Assembly: GCA_948567375.1 (NCBI GenBank)
Contig: OX419762.1
Span: 51,317,034-51,381,033 of the forward strand
Origin: Lunularia cruciata
Taxonomy: Eukaryota > Streptophyta > Marchantiopsida > Lunulariales > Lunulariaceae
Direction: 5' to 3'
DNA: 64,000 nucleotides
A program made the position numbers and the translations under genes. This document shows, one piece after another, positions 51,943 to 61,530 of this stretch. The notes beneath the pieces were generated by a model. The model saw only the letters and a program-made list of their open reading frames with translations, did not search any database and was not told the origin of the DNA. How positions within the stretch are numbered: position 1 is the first letter of the stretch; every line of letters begins with the position of its first letter.

Positions 51943-54900
51943 AGTATTGTATACAAGTTTTTTGTCGAGTCTTTCTTCACTAAAATTTAAAAGTAATGAC
52001 TAAGACCAATTTTCCTTTCCCATTAACAAGTATTAGCTTGTGATACTCTATCAACACTCTCTCACATACTAACATCAATATCTTTAATGGTTAGATGAGA
52101 TTTGAAAAATTCAAATTCATCTCTAGGTAAAGCTTTCGTGAAAATATTAGCAACTTGTTTATTTACAAGAATATACTACAAATCTAGTTCTTTAACTAAT
52201 ACTTTCTCTCCAATAAAATGATAATTAACCCCAATAATGTTCTTTTCTTGCATGAAATACTATATATTTCATGCAAGTCTAATGATGTTGATATTATCTA
52301 TATATAAGACTATAGGATCATGAAAATTATATCCCATATCTTAGGAACAAGCAGGAAGCAAATTGGTCCATATTTAGCATTGGCAAAAAATGTATTTTTT
52401 GCTTTACTTAATTTAAGGCAATTATATGCTGCTTCTCTTATAACCAATTAATTACAAATCTTCCAAGGCTAAAAACATGATCTGACATTGATCTCCTATC
52501 TTGAGCAATTCTTGCCCAACTTGCATTTGCAAAACCTTGAACAATATGTAACCCACTACTTGAATAGCAAAGATTAAATTGAATGGAAAATTCACATACT
52601 ATAAGTCCTCCAAAATATATCAAATTGATTAAATTGATTCACTGGTCCAATACTATAGCTTAGATTTGGTCTAACAAGATTTAAATATGTCATGCCATTT
52701 GTAACATCACACTTAGATTGCTTGGACGCTAGAGTAGTAGTGTTGATAGTCAGAGGTATTTTGGCATTTACTCATAGACTCATGGTCATTTTGGCATTTA
52801 CTCATTTACTCATGGTCAAATTTCATGTTTGGGATATTGACTATATGGTGAGGCACATTATCACTTGCATTTTTTGCACTATTAGTTGTGCCATCATCAA
52901 GACCGTTAGGGTTGGAGATCTAGGTCAAAATCAGAGGTATACCCTAGAAGTGTAGCCCTAGAGAGCTAACTTCTTTGATGTTGAGCATTTAAGTTCTTGA
53001 ATATGGTGGATAGAAAGCTGGAAAGTGCCACTTGGAGTCTCTGAGCTAGAGTGGATGTGGCTTGATTGTAATCAGTGCACAATTGTTGGCAAATTGTTGA
53101 GTGAATGATCAAGTATTGATATCATTTGAGTTGATTTGTGTTGATGAAGAACTGATTATTGTGGCACTTTAGAGTTCATGTATGACTTATGTGTGAGTTG
53201 TAATTCTATAGTCTATAATTTTGACAATGATGTATATATGCAGCAATGTATATATGCATGACAAATAATTGAGACTTCCAACATTTGTCTATATAAATTT
53301 GGATCAATCAACAACTCACCATTCTTGGCTCTTAATTGAAGTTCAAGAATAGAGGAGTAAAAATAGGCTTGTGATGCCATCATACCAAACTTCTCTAACA
53401 TGCTGAGAGAAATTTGACATTATAATAACCAAGTGTATTGTTGTCTTGAATAAACTCAATGTGCAAGAAGTATTTGAGTTCTCTTCAGTCCTTCATGGAA
53501 AACTTCCCTCAAACCAATCTTTCACTTGCCAATTGAGATCTTGATAACTACCAAGGATAGTAGATCCTCAACATAGATAATAAAAAAATTATTTTATCAC
53601 ATAAAGATCTTGTAGTCATTACAACAAAGAATCTAAACTACAAAATTGAAATCCAATTGATAAGAGATAGAAATTTATATAAGCATTCCAAGCTCAAGGA
53701 GTTTGATCTGTGAGCCGGCCTGTCTCTCATTTAGGATGAACCTCTGATGGCTATTATGGTAGAGCACCATGGACTAAGAAGGCAAGGAACCCCAACTCCA
53801 TCATACTCCTCCAAGGCTAACACTCCAAGACTCAAGACATTGCTCACTAGAGAACTCAATGAGAAAGAAATAGTTGCAAATGGAAGGATGATGAGTACTT
53901 CCTCTCCCCTAGTTTATATATTTTTGAAATAGTTCCACACCAAAGTTACTAATTACTAGAGTAACTCAAGTTACTAGGTTAAAAGTCAAGTAAAGTCAAA
54001 AAGTATAAAGGAATATCCATTCACATGGGCATAGTCCACTAAGAATATGATCTTATCTTGACCCAACCACTAAGTCAAGGATTCATTCACATGGGCATAT
54101 TCCACTAAGAATATGATCTTATCTTGACCCAACCATTAAGTCAAGGATTCATTCACATGGGCTATCCTTGGACTATAGATGAATCTCCAACAAAAAGGCT
54201 TGGGAGCTCAAGAGTTCTCAACTCATTCCTCAAAGCCAAACACCTAGGAATAATACCAAGTCAACACACTAGAATCCAAAATAGTGGTGCTAATCTTTTC
54301 CACTTCCTCTAAAGTAAGGTCCTCATTATCTTAGATATGACTAAATTTAGCTGAACATGACTACTATAGAACCATCCTTTATCTCTATATAAATAATATA
54401 TCTCAAGTATTTGTAATACCAAGCTAAATATCACAATACCACACACATGCACAAATAGGTGTTATAGATCAACTCCAATAAAGAGACTTTGTCTACAAGC
54501 AAAGTTTCTTTGGATACAATGGATCTTCATATCTATGTGGTTGGGTCACATAGACCTCTTTCTCCAAATCTCTATTTAGGAAATCATTATTGAAGTATGT
54601 CTGATAGAACTTCTACTTATTTAAGGTGGCTAATGCAAAGAGAGCATAAAATTGAAGACATATTGTGCTCAATGCCTCATCAAATCAATTCTATATTGTT
54701 GTGAAAAATCCTTTCCACAAGCCTTGTGTCTATTCATGAATTTATATTAATATTAAAAATCTGTATATAGCAAATTTCCTTTGTATTGAGAGGTAAATCA
54801 ATTGACTCCCATGTTTGTTGTTAATACAATGCTCCAACTTCAAGTTCCATGGCTTGCACCCAATTTGTATGATGCATTGGCCTACTCAAGAGAATTTTGT

Positions 54901-56205
54901 TCTTGTTCTTGTTCATGGGTAGCCTTCACCATATATGCATGGTGTTGGGCTTAGAACACTTCAAGTTGAAAACATTTAAGTGTATTTTGACCCATGTACT
55001 TATTATTTTGTTGACTGATAGGTTTAAGTTGAAAAGAAATATTTGTAGACTCGTCTAAAGAATTTGGAATCTTTGAATTATATGGTTGATCAACAATTTG
55101 TTTTTAGAAATATTCATGGACAAAGTAAGGAGTAAATTTTCTAAGGGTTGAAATACTTGGACTAAAAGATTCTCAATAACAAATCTAGAAAAAAAGTTCA
55201 TAAATAAATGAGTACATGAGGACTCACTAGAAACATTGGTGGCATTTGAAGTACTATCATGCATAATAGAAATACTAGTTAGAACAGTAGAAGATGTAGT
55301 GGTACAATAACTAGTAAATCAGATGTGAAGCTTGTAGCTTGATGCCAAGATTTAACACCTCATATTTGACTTCTCTACTAATAATACAAAATTTATATCT
55401 TGTGGCACAATGCATAGCTAAAATATCTATGGTTAGAGAAGAAACTTTGGCCAAGACAAAGCAAGGATTAAATTTTTCAACCTTCACATCAAGATTATAA
55501 CATCTATATCCTTTTCAATTTGAGGTATCCAAGAAAGAATATTTTGTGTGAATTTAGCTTTTCTTCTTCTTATTAAGAACATGATGGTAGGATATTGGTT
55601 CTCAAGTAAATTATATAATTAAAGGCTCTTGCACAATAGCACTTGAACATTGCTTTTTTGTTAAGCATAACTCTTACAATTTCTATAATACTTTGGTTCC
55701 TCCACTCAACAACATTAGTTTGTAAGGCAAGTATGTACAAATAACTCCTCATTTGATATCTTGCTCATGTAGAAAAGCTTCAAGGCGTTTTGAAAGGAAC
55801 TTGCATCCTCAATCAAAACAAAGATATAAGATATTTTGACCATATTACTTCTATGCAAGGAGCTTGAAGATTTGGAACACCAAAAAAGACATTTTTTTTT
55901 GTTTCAAAAAAGTTGACCCACATAAATCTTAAAATATTATCAAAAAAGGAGCTTGGAACATACTAAAGCTTTTTGTGAATTCAATGCATACATTGATGTG
56001 TATTAATTCTTATACCTTGGAAGCCCTTATGCCATGATATTTGAAAGGTTGTCTAACTTGATTACAAAATTTACAAGCCTCTCAAATCCATATAAATAAA
56101 AGATCAAAAAATGTTAGAAAACCCATGACTAGATGTAACAATATGGAGTTAGTATGAGGTAAATATAGCTACAAGGAGGTATACTAGCATATACCTAAGT
56201 GTAAT
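51943..56205 (-). pseudogene. Copia retrotransposon remnant (IN, RT, RNase H, LTR start)
   Basis: Read on the minus strand: CKFCNQVRQPFKYHG near 56080 (pre-integrase zinc region); NVVEWRNQSIIEIVRVML near 55700 (integrase core, normally NGVVERxNRT); MLEKFGMM...GELLIDPNLYRQM at 53400-53270 (RT end); GFANASWARIAQDRRS at about 52520 (RNase H, normally GYxDADWAG); ANIFTKALPRDEFEFF at about 52110, the classic Copia C-terminal block; and then TGTTGATAGAGTATCACAAG from 52056 leftward as the 3' LTR start. Many stops occur. A plus-strand LTR of another family (52688) splits RT from RNase H, and an LTR-like repeat interrupts the 5' side at 56211. Confidence 0.75.
52688..53160 (+). mobile_element. Solo LTR of the methyltransferase-Gypsy family (diverged)
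   Basis: Base-by-base resemblance to 57146-57590: both open TGTCATGCCATTTGTA and share GTTGAGC, TGGATGTGGCTTGA (GGGTGTGGCTTGA in the other copy), TGTAATCAGTG and GATCAAGTAxTGAT. It stands alone between the RT and RNase H regions of a Copia remnant, without internal retroviral sequence. It is AT-shifted relative to the other copy, as expected of an older, deaminated one. Confidence 0.7.
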
Positions 56206-56210
56206 ATCAT

Positions 56211-56779
56211 TAGCTGGACATATTATCTAGAGGTGAAAATTGGCTTGATAATATCTAGAAGGATAATATATATGATGGTCTTAGTAGATCAGATAGAGGT
56301 ATCACCAAAAGAGTACTTCCACTAGTAGGGTAAAGGTCAAAAACATCTTGAAAACTTTAGAGCTAATTTTAGAAGCCTCACAAATTGAAAGATTTGCTCC
56401 TCTAAGCAAAGAGGTGCTTCTTTCTTCCCCCATGTTTGTCTTATTGAGAGCTTTTCAATGGTGCCTCACCCATGCTATTCTGGGCTTCTTACAAGAAGAT
56501 TCCCTAAAGATTCCCTCTAACTTGTCAAACTTGTTTGACCAACTAGATAGGACAAGGATCAACATGTCATCCATCTATACAACTAATCTAAGGGTGGAGC
56601 TTGCTAACATATATCACCAATCCATACATCTGATCCAAGGGTAGAGTTCACCTTGAATGGATACTCTTTGCTATATAATAAAGGCAAGGTACTCCTTTGG
56701 GGCATCATAGTATTGAGGGATGAAGCCTTGTGTTTCTCTTTGTTTCACTTGGGGGTTCTCCTATCCTCGGAACATTACA
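56211..56779 (+). mobile_element. LTR-like repeat, copy B
   Basis: Homologous to 41556-42314: GTGAAAATTGGxTTG, ATCAGATAGAGGTATCACC, CAACTAGATAGGACAAGGAT, CTATATAATAAAGGCAAGG, TTTGTGTTTCTC and the ATTACA end. It lacks the internal tandem doubling and the C run of copy A. Confidence 0.65.
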
Positions 56780-57145
56780 TCTTCCTTTCCAATAGTTATT
56801 AGTGCTCAAGTACCCAATGCAAAGGTAGCAAAGACTATACTATATTGTGAACCATTGGACAAGTTGTAGAGTCTCAAGCATTACTTAGTACATACCCTAG
56901 TAGAGGATGATAAAAAACTATCAATGAGAGAGAGAAGCATGAGGAGATACTTATTTAGATAAAGGAGTTTGATAGAAGTAGAATGTAATGATTCACTTAG
57001 AGAAGTAAAAATTAAAAAAATAATAATTTATTTATAGTTGGTGAAAGCTCTATCTTTCCTTGCAAGCTAAAATGTTTTGTTAATATGTTGGAAAGTTTTT
57101 AAGTTTAATGAATGTGGAAGATAAGACATTGAGGAGTCTTGTAAT

Positions 57146-57640
57146 TGTCATGCCATTTGTAGTTCCGCATCTAGATGCTCAAACACTGGAGTTCTAGTGA
57201 TAGTAGTTAGAGTTATTCTAGCAGTTTCTCAAAGACTACTTTCCGACGGTTAGATTTCGTGTTCAGGGTACTGACTTCATGGTAGGGCCCACCGTCACTT
57301 TGCACCGTCAAGTGTGCCGTCAGCAGGGCCATTAGGGTTTCAGTGCTAGCTTGAGTCCAGGGGGTATAGTTTCAAAGTGAGCTCCAAAGAGCTCACTTCT
57401 CTGATGTTGAGCCTTCGAGTTCCTGGCTATGGTGGACAGAGGCCGGCGAGCATCACCTGGATTCTCTATGCTTGAGTGGGTGTGGCTTGACTGTAATCAG
57501 TGTCCAGTTGTTGGCAGTTTATAGAGTGACAGATCAAGTACTGATCTGAGTTGAGTTGAGTTGAGAGTGGTAAGCAATCTGATTACATCAAAGAAGTGAA
57601 GTCAGGGGGAAAGCGGGTGCAAGAACTATGAGTGTTGGTG
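57146..57640 (+). repeat. Candidate 5' LTR of the methyltransferase-Gypsy element
   Basis: It begins TGTCATGCCATTTGTA and is matched over about 0.45 kb by the isolated copy at 52688-53160, which fixes the left edge and the approximate length. The right edge is uncertain because similarity fades after about 57590. The 3' LTR is beyond the window, so age by LTR divergence cannot be measured. Confidence 0.6.
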
Positions 57641-57650
57641 GTATCTCCAA
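57639..57650 (+). promoter_or_regulatory. Possible primer-binding site
   Basis: TGGTATCTCCAA agrees with the first seven bases of the usual plant initiator-Met primer site (TGGTATC...). It sits just after the expected LTR end. An alternative is TGGTGGCAGAGTC at 58553, which would imply a 1.4-kb LTR that the solo copy does not support. Confidence 0.3.
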
Positions 57651-58017
57651 GCTCGGTAGATCGTGGTAGCTTGATTCAAGTTTTGTGTTTCTCTAGTGTG
57701 CAAAAGCTCATTCAGTTGATGCAGATTTGGCAGTTAGGCGGACGGTGTGCGGAAGCGCTGGCCAAATTTCAAGCAAAGAAGGAGCAATTTTTGAGCAGTG
57801 TTGTGATTTTGAGCTCAGGAGGTGAAGGCAAGACCAATTTGCTGCGAGTTGGACTCAAAAAGTGAAATTGAAGGTAGAGTTGGGAAGCTCTTCTCATGAA
57901 ATTGTGATTTGGAAAAACCCGTTTTGTCAATTTGGCTTGAGTGGAAAGTTAACGGGGGATTTGGCGGACAGCCATCTTTAGGGTTTACGTCAGATTTACG
58001 TCAGATTTTGGGCCAGA

Positions 58018-58209
58018 TTTGGAGGAGGTTTCGAAGTGGCAACAAGAAAGGCCTCATTTGGCTGAATTTCGGCAAGTTTTTGCTGTTTGGCCAGATTTGG
58101 AGGAGTTTTGCTAGTTTGGAGGACTTTTGCAGATTTGGAGAAGTTTTGCCAATTTTGGAGGAGGTTTCGAAGTGGCAACAAGAAAGGCCTCATTTGGCTG
58201 AATTTTGGC
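58018..58209 (+). repeat. 56-bp direct repeat in the leader
   Basis: The block starting TTGGAGGAGGTTTCGAAGTG is present at about 58018-58073 and again at about 58155-58209 with one mismatch. Shorter AGATTTGGAGxAG(G/T)TTT motifs recur between and around them. Confidence 0.8.
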
Positions 58210-58344
58210 GTTTAGAGGCTTCGAGGCATAGGGCTGTGGGCTATGAGAGGCTACGAAGGCCCAGAAGGGCCTTCGTTGGCGTGAGGCTAGCTAGTTTAGA
58301 GTAGATCTTGGTCATTGGTTGGCAAAATCTGCCTTTCCTGCTAG

Positions 58345-58425
58345 ATTGTGCGCAACAGGGTTTGACTCCTAGATCTCTTGCTCCTAGACTGGTGCCCTAG
58401 CCAACTGGTCCACCCTCACTTGTTG
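58345..58425 (-). other. Degenerate tRNA-like segment in the leader
   Basis: The minus strand shows TGGACCAGTTGGCTAGGGC, close to a tRNA D-arm/A-box, and about 40 bases later a weak B-box-like AGTCAAACCC. The acceptor and T stems do not pair well, so this is not a functional tRNA; it may be a SINE scrap. Confidence 0.25.
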
Positions 58426-58966
58426 TCATAGTGACTCTGCCACTATTATCTATACACATGTAGCTTTGGCTAGGAGAGGCAGTTTGATCCCATTCTTGGT
58501 GATCCTGGTAGCTTAGGACTTAGAGACGAACTGCTCTTATGTCAAATGCCAAATGGTGGCAGAGTCAATCCCGTGTTGTGTTATGAGATGGAAGGTTTTT
58601 GTTTAGATTTCTTGTGATTGGATCCCCTCCATTCTCTACTTCCTGTTTGTGCACCACGTTTGTGTGAGGTGCCCTGACTTTTGAGCGTTGGTGCTCTGGT
58701 GTGCTCTCGGTGGTGAGGCTGGAGTGATGACCAATCAGACTACCTTTGTTTCTCTCCGGTGAGGCAAGAAGTGATGACCTGCAGACCGTGAGAGTGCGTG
58801 TTATGATGGAAGGTTACAGGTTGCCCTTCCCCTAGTGTAGTTATCTTGGTTAGAGTTACATTAGTGGGTGGTGTTTAGTTGGTGTTGGCACTTGGTGGGG
58901 CACTTGCGGTTGCAACTTGCGGTTGTAGTTGGTGGTTTGAGTTTGTTGTTGTGGTTACTTAGTCAC

Positions 58967-60057
58967 GACGGAGTTCTTTGGAGATTCCAGAGGAGTTAGC
59001 CCTGCAGTACGCAGTGGGTTTACTCGGAGTGGTGCTCGTTATCAGCTTGTATCTCAGGTCCCAGTGAGGGAGGAGATTGACTCTGAGTTGGAGTTCAACA
59101 CATGAGCTGATTCAGTTGAGAGTGCACTTGGTGTGTCTGCACCGTTGTTGTGGGACATGGACAAGATTTATGGGGCCTCCAAAGGCCCTAGGCGTTACTC
59201 TGGTACAATGGGTACCATTGAGTTGGATGACTTCATCCAAGAGTTTGATAGTTAGTGTGATCTACAGCAGATGCGGAACCCGACTTTGTTCATGCCCTTC
59301 ATGGCATGGAATGGGTTGTTTCAGCACTTGGAGGGTCCGCCAATGGATGATTACCATGAGTTCAGGAGAGCTCATTTGGAGGAGATTGAGTTATGGAGAC
59401 AGTATTGGTCTCCACACTATGTTTCCATCACTTTAGGCTTGGTGGCCAGGAGTAGATCAGCTGTATCCACGAGTTCTAGCTCGAGTAGTTGGTGGAGCTA
59501 GTGGAGGTGCACTAGCTAGAGATAGTGCTACTACGAGTGGAAGAACCGCTGCAGGAGGTGGTGTGGTACTGGGGTTTAACCCCATGGTTGAGTTCTTCCT
59601 ATGTTTGAGGCAGAACTACCAGGGAGTGTGGACTGACAAGCTAAGGAGCTTGCAAGAGTTCCAGCGGAAGGCTGGAGAGAGCTTACGCGAGGCATACACT
59701 TGCATGAGGCGGCTGATCAGTTTCACTCAGGGAGTTACTGAGGCCTAGGCAGTCTAGTTTTGGTATGGGATACTGGATAGGGAGTTACGACGTAGAGTTC
59801 GTGATGCTACGTTGTTGCAGGCTACTTTGCCCACTTTGGCAGTAGTCTTTGGTTTGGTTGAGCGTATTGAGCTCAACATGGTGGAGGAGAGAGTGGTGAC
59901 ATCTGGATTTGGTAGGGAGACCTCATCCACGGCTGTGACTTCTTCTAGAGTGCAGTAGAGTGCACCACGCCCAGTTGGTTTTCGAGGACAGGGTGGACAA
60001 CCCAGATCCTATGGAGCAAGTGGAGGGCCTAGTGGAGTTAGACCCTTACCCTCATTT
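58967..60057 (+). pseudogene. Gypsy gag, N-terminal and capsid-like part
   Basis: The frame starting near 58967 gives IELDDFIQEFDS, a stop at 59253, then CDLQQMRNPTLF...GLFQHLEGPPMDDYHEFRR. After a frameshift between about 59430 and 59500 it continues as FQRKAGESLREAYTCMRRLISF, ending in RELRRRVRDATLL; this is the retrotransposon gag capsid pattern. Stops lie at 59103 (TGA), 59253, 59746, 59755 and 59956 (all TAG). The usual residues at 59746 and 59755 are Gln (EAQAVQFW). No clear ATG start was found. Confidence 0.7.
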
Positions 60058-61530
60058 TTGGGTCAGCAACAGCCAGTGAGTGGTGGTGTTGCTTGTTGGA
60101 CTTGTGGTGGACCTCACCATAGGAGAGAGTGTACTCAAGGCAGCGGACCTGATACCTCTGGTACATCACAGCCAACACAGAGGCAGTGTGAGCACTGCCA
60201 CAGATTTGGTCACACTAGTGACCGGTGTTTTGACCTACACCCGGAGTTACAGAGTGGTAGGGCTGCTATGGCAAGTAGTAGAGGAACTCTAGTTCATGGA
60301 GGACAAGGTGGTAGAGGTGGTGGTAGAGGATCTACACCTAGTAGGGGTGCAGTACCTGCCCTTACTTCTGACACAGCTATGGCTACTCGAATTGAGCAGT
60401 TGGAGCAGAGATTGGCTAGTATGGCTATTGCTCAGAGGAGATCAGATTCGGGTGCTGAGGCTTCCACCTCATATGCTGGTGATAGAGATGCTTTGGACTT
60501 CATGTGCGGAGCAGCACAGGTGGATGTATCTGCAGCAGTGACTAGGAGTGCAGTACGTGCTCCAGAGCCTAGAGGAGCATCAATGGAGTTGGACCCACAG
60601 AGAGGAGAGGTTGGGAGACAGGTCAGACTTCCCAAGTCTTTCATGCTATCTGAGGCATTACAGACAACATCCATGGTTCCTAGACGTCCCAGTGTAGGTG
60701 TGGTAGGTGGTGATGGAGTACATGATGGACTACCTACTAGTCAGCCACCTACTACTACACAGACTGAGTCTAGCATGATGTTGGGGGCGGCTCAGCTGAT
60801 TATGCGGCATCCTTTGTTTTCAGCCAGTGACATATTTACATTGGGGGTTGATCCAGCCCTAGTGTTCCGGTTGGATGCCACGTTGTGTGAGAGTAGGGAT
60901 GGTGCAATTCCTACTACTAGAGCAGAGGTAGTTGGTAGTGGAGCTGACTTGGTTGAGGAGCATGGGATCCGTTCAGCGACCAGTGGTTTATGGCAGGCAG
61001 TAGCGGCTAGATTGGAGGAGTTGCCAACTAGACCGGCCTTTGAGAGAGCGCGGTTTACACCTGGTGTTGTCCTATTGGATAACCAGAGGGGGATTTTTTG
61101 TTTGGTGGGACCTTCAGGGAAGGTCTATACACCACAGAGAGTCTTGTTAGACTCTGGTGCACAGCCCCTTATGTTGGGGAAGGCTACAGTTGTTGGTCTG
61201 GAGTTATGGAAGACCGATGTGGAGAGGTGTCCATTTCAGATCCAGACATCTCTAGGTGGTGGTTCGACACAATACATCATACATGGGGAGCTTGTTGTCC
61301 AGGTTCAGCCTGGTCATCCGACTGATAGCTTGGTGGTGAGAGCTCAGGCTATTGCGACAATAGCTGAGTCATATGATGTTCTAGTTGGGGGAGCAGTGTT
61401 ATACCCTATGGGTTTCAGCATTGACTATTGGGAGGAGATAGCCTCTTATAGACCTGGTTGGCAGTCTGGTGAGGGACGGGTATGTCGCCTACCAGTACGC
61501 TTCAGTAGTGGTAGTCTTGGCTCACTATAG
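60058..61530 (+). CDS. Gypsy gag C-terminus with two zinc knuckles plus aspartic protease
   Basis: A 490-codon open frame, continuous with gag upstream. The first knuckle is CWTCGGPHHRREC (about 60094-60132, CX2CX3HX4C), the second CEHCHRFGHTSDRC (about 60208-60250, CX2CX4HX4C); these bind element RNA. A Gly/Arg-rich linker (GGRGGGRG) follows, then a Ser/Thr-rich stretch, then the protease active site LLDSGAQPLML at 61144-61176, with Asp codon 61150-61152. The protease would cut the polyprotein. The frame ends at a TAG (61528) beyond which the same frame continues, so the end is probably a mutation rather than a natural terminus. Confidence 0.8.
   Translation: MGQQQPVSGGVACWTCGGPHHRRECTQGSGPDTSGTSQPTQRQCEHCHRFGHTSDRCFDLHPELQSGRAAMASSRGTLVHGGQGGRGGGRGSTPSRGAVPALTSDTAMATRIEQLEQRLASMAIAQRRSDSGAEASTSYAGDRDALDFMCGAAQVDVSAAVTRSAVRAPEPRGASMELDPQRGEVGRQVRLPKSFMLSEALQTTSMVPRRPSVGVVGGDGVHDGLPTSQPPTTTQTESSMMLGAAQLIMRHPLFSASDIFTLGVDPALVFRLDATLCESRDGAIPTTRAEVVGSGADLVEEHGIRSATSGLWQAVAARLEELPTRPAFERARFTPGVVLLDNQRGIFCLVGPSGKVYTPQRVLLDSGAQPLMLGKATVVGLELWKTDVERCPFQIQTSLGGGSTQYIIHGELVVQVQPGHPTDSLVVRAQAIATIAESYDVLVGGAVLYPMGFSIDYWEEIASYRPGWQSGEGRVCRLPVRFSSGSLGSL

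Noticed and set aside
58345-58425. Functional tRNA gene in the Gypsy leader
   Set aside because: Only the D-arm is convincing; acceptor and T stems do not pair. Kept only as a degenerate tRNA-like feature.
60432-60674. Minus-strand ORFs within the Gypsy gag
   Set aside because: Shadows of the coding strand with no own motif.
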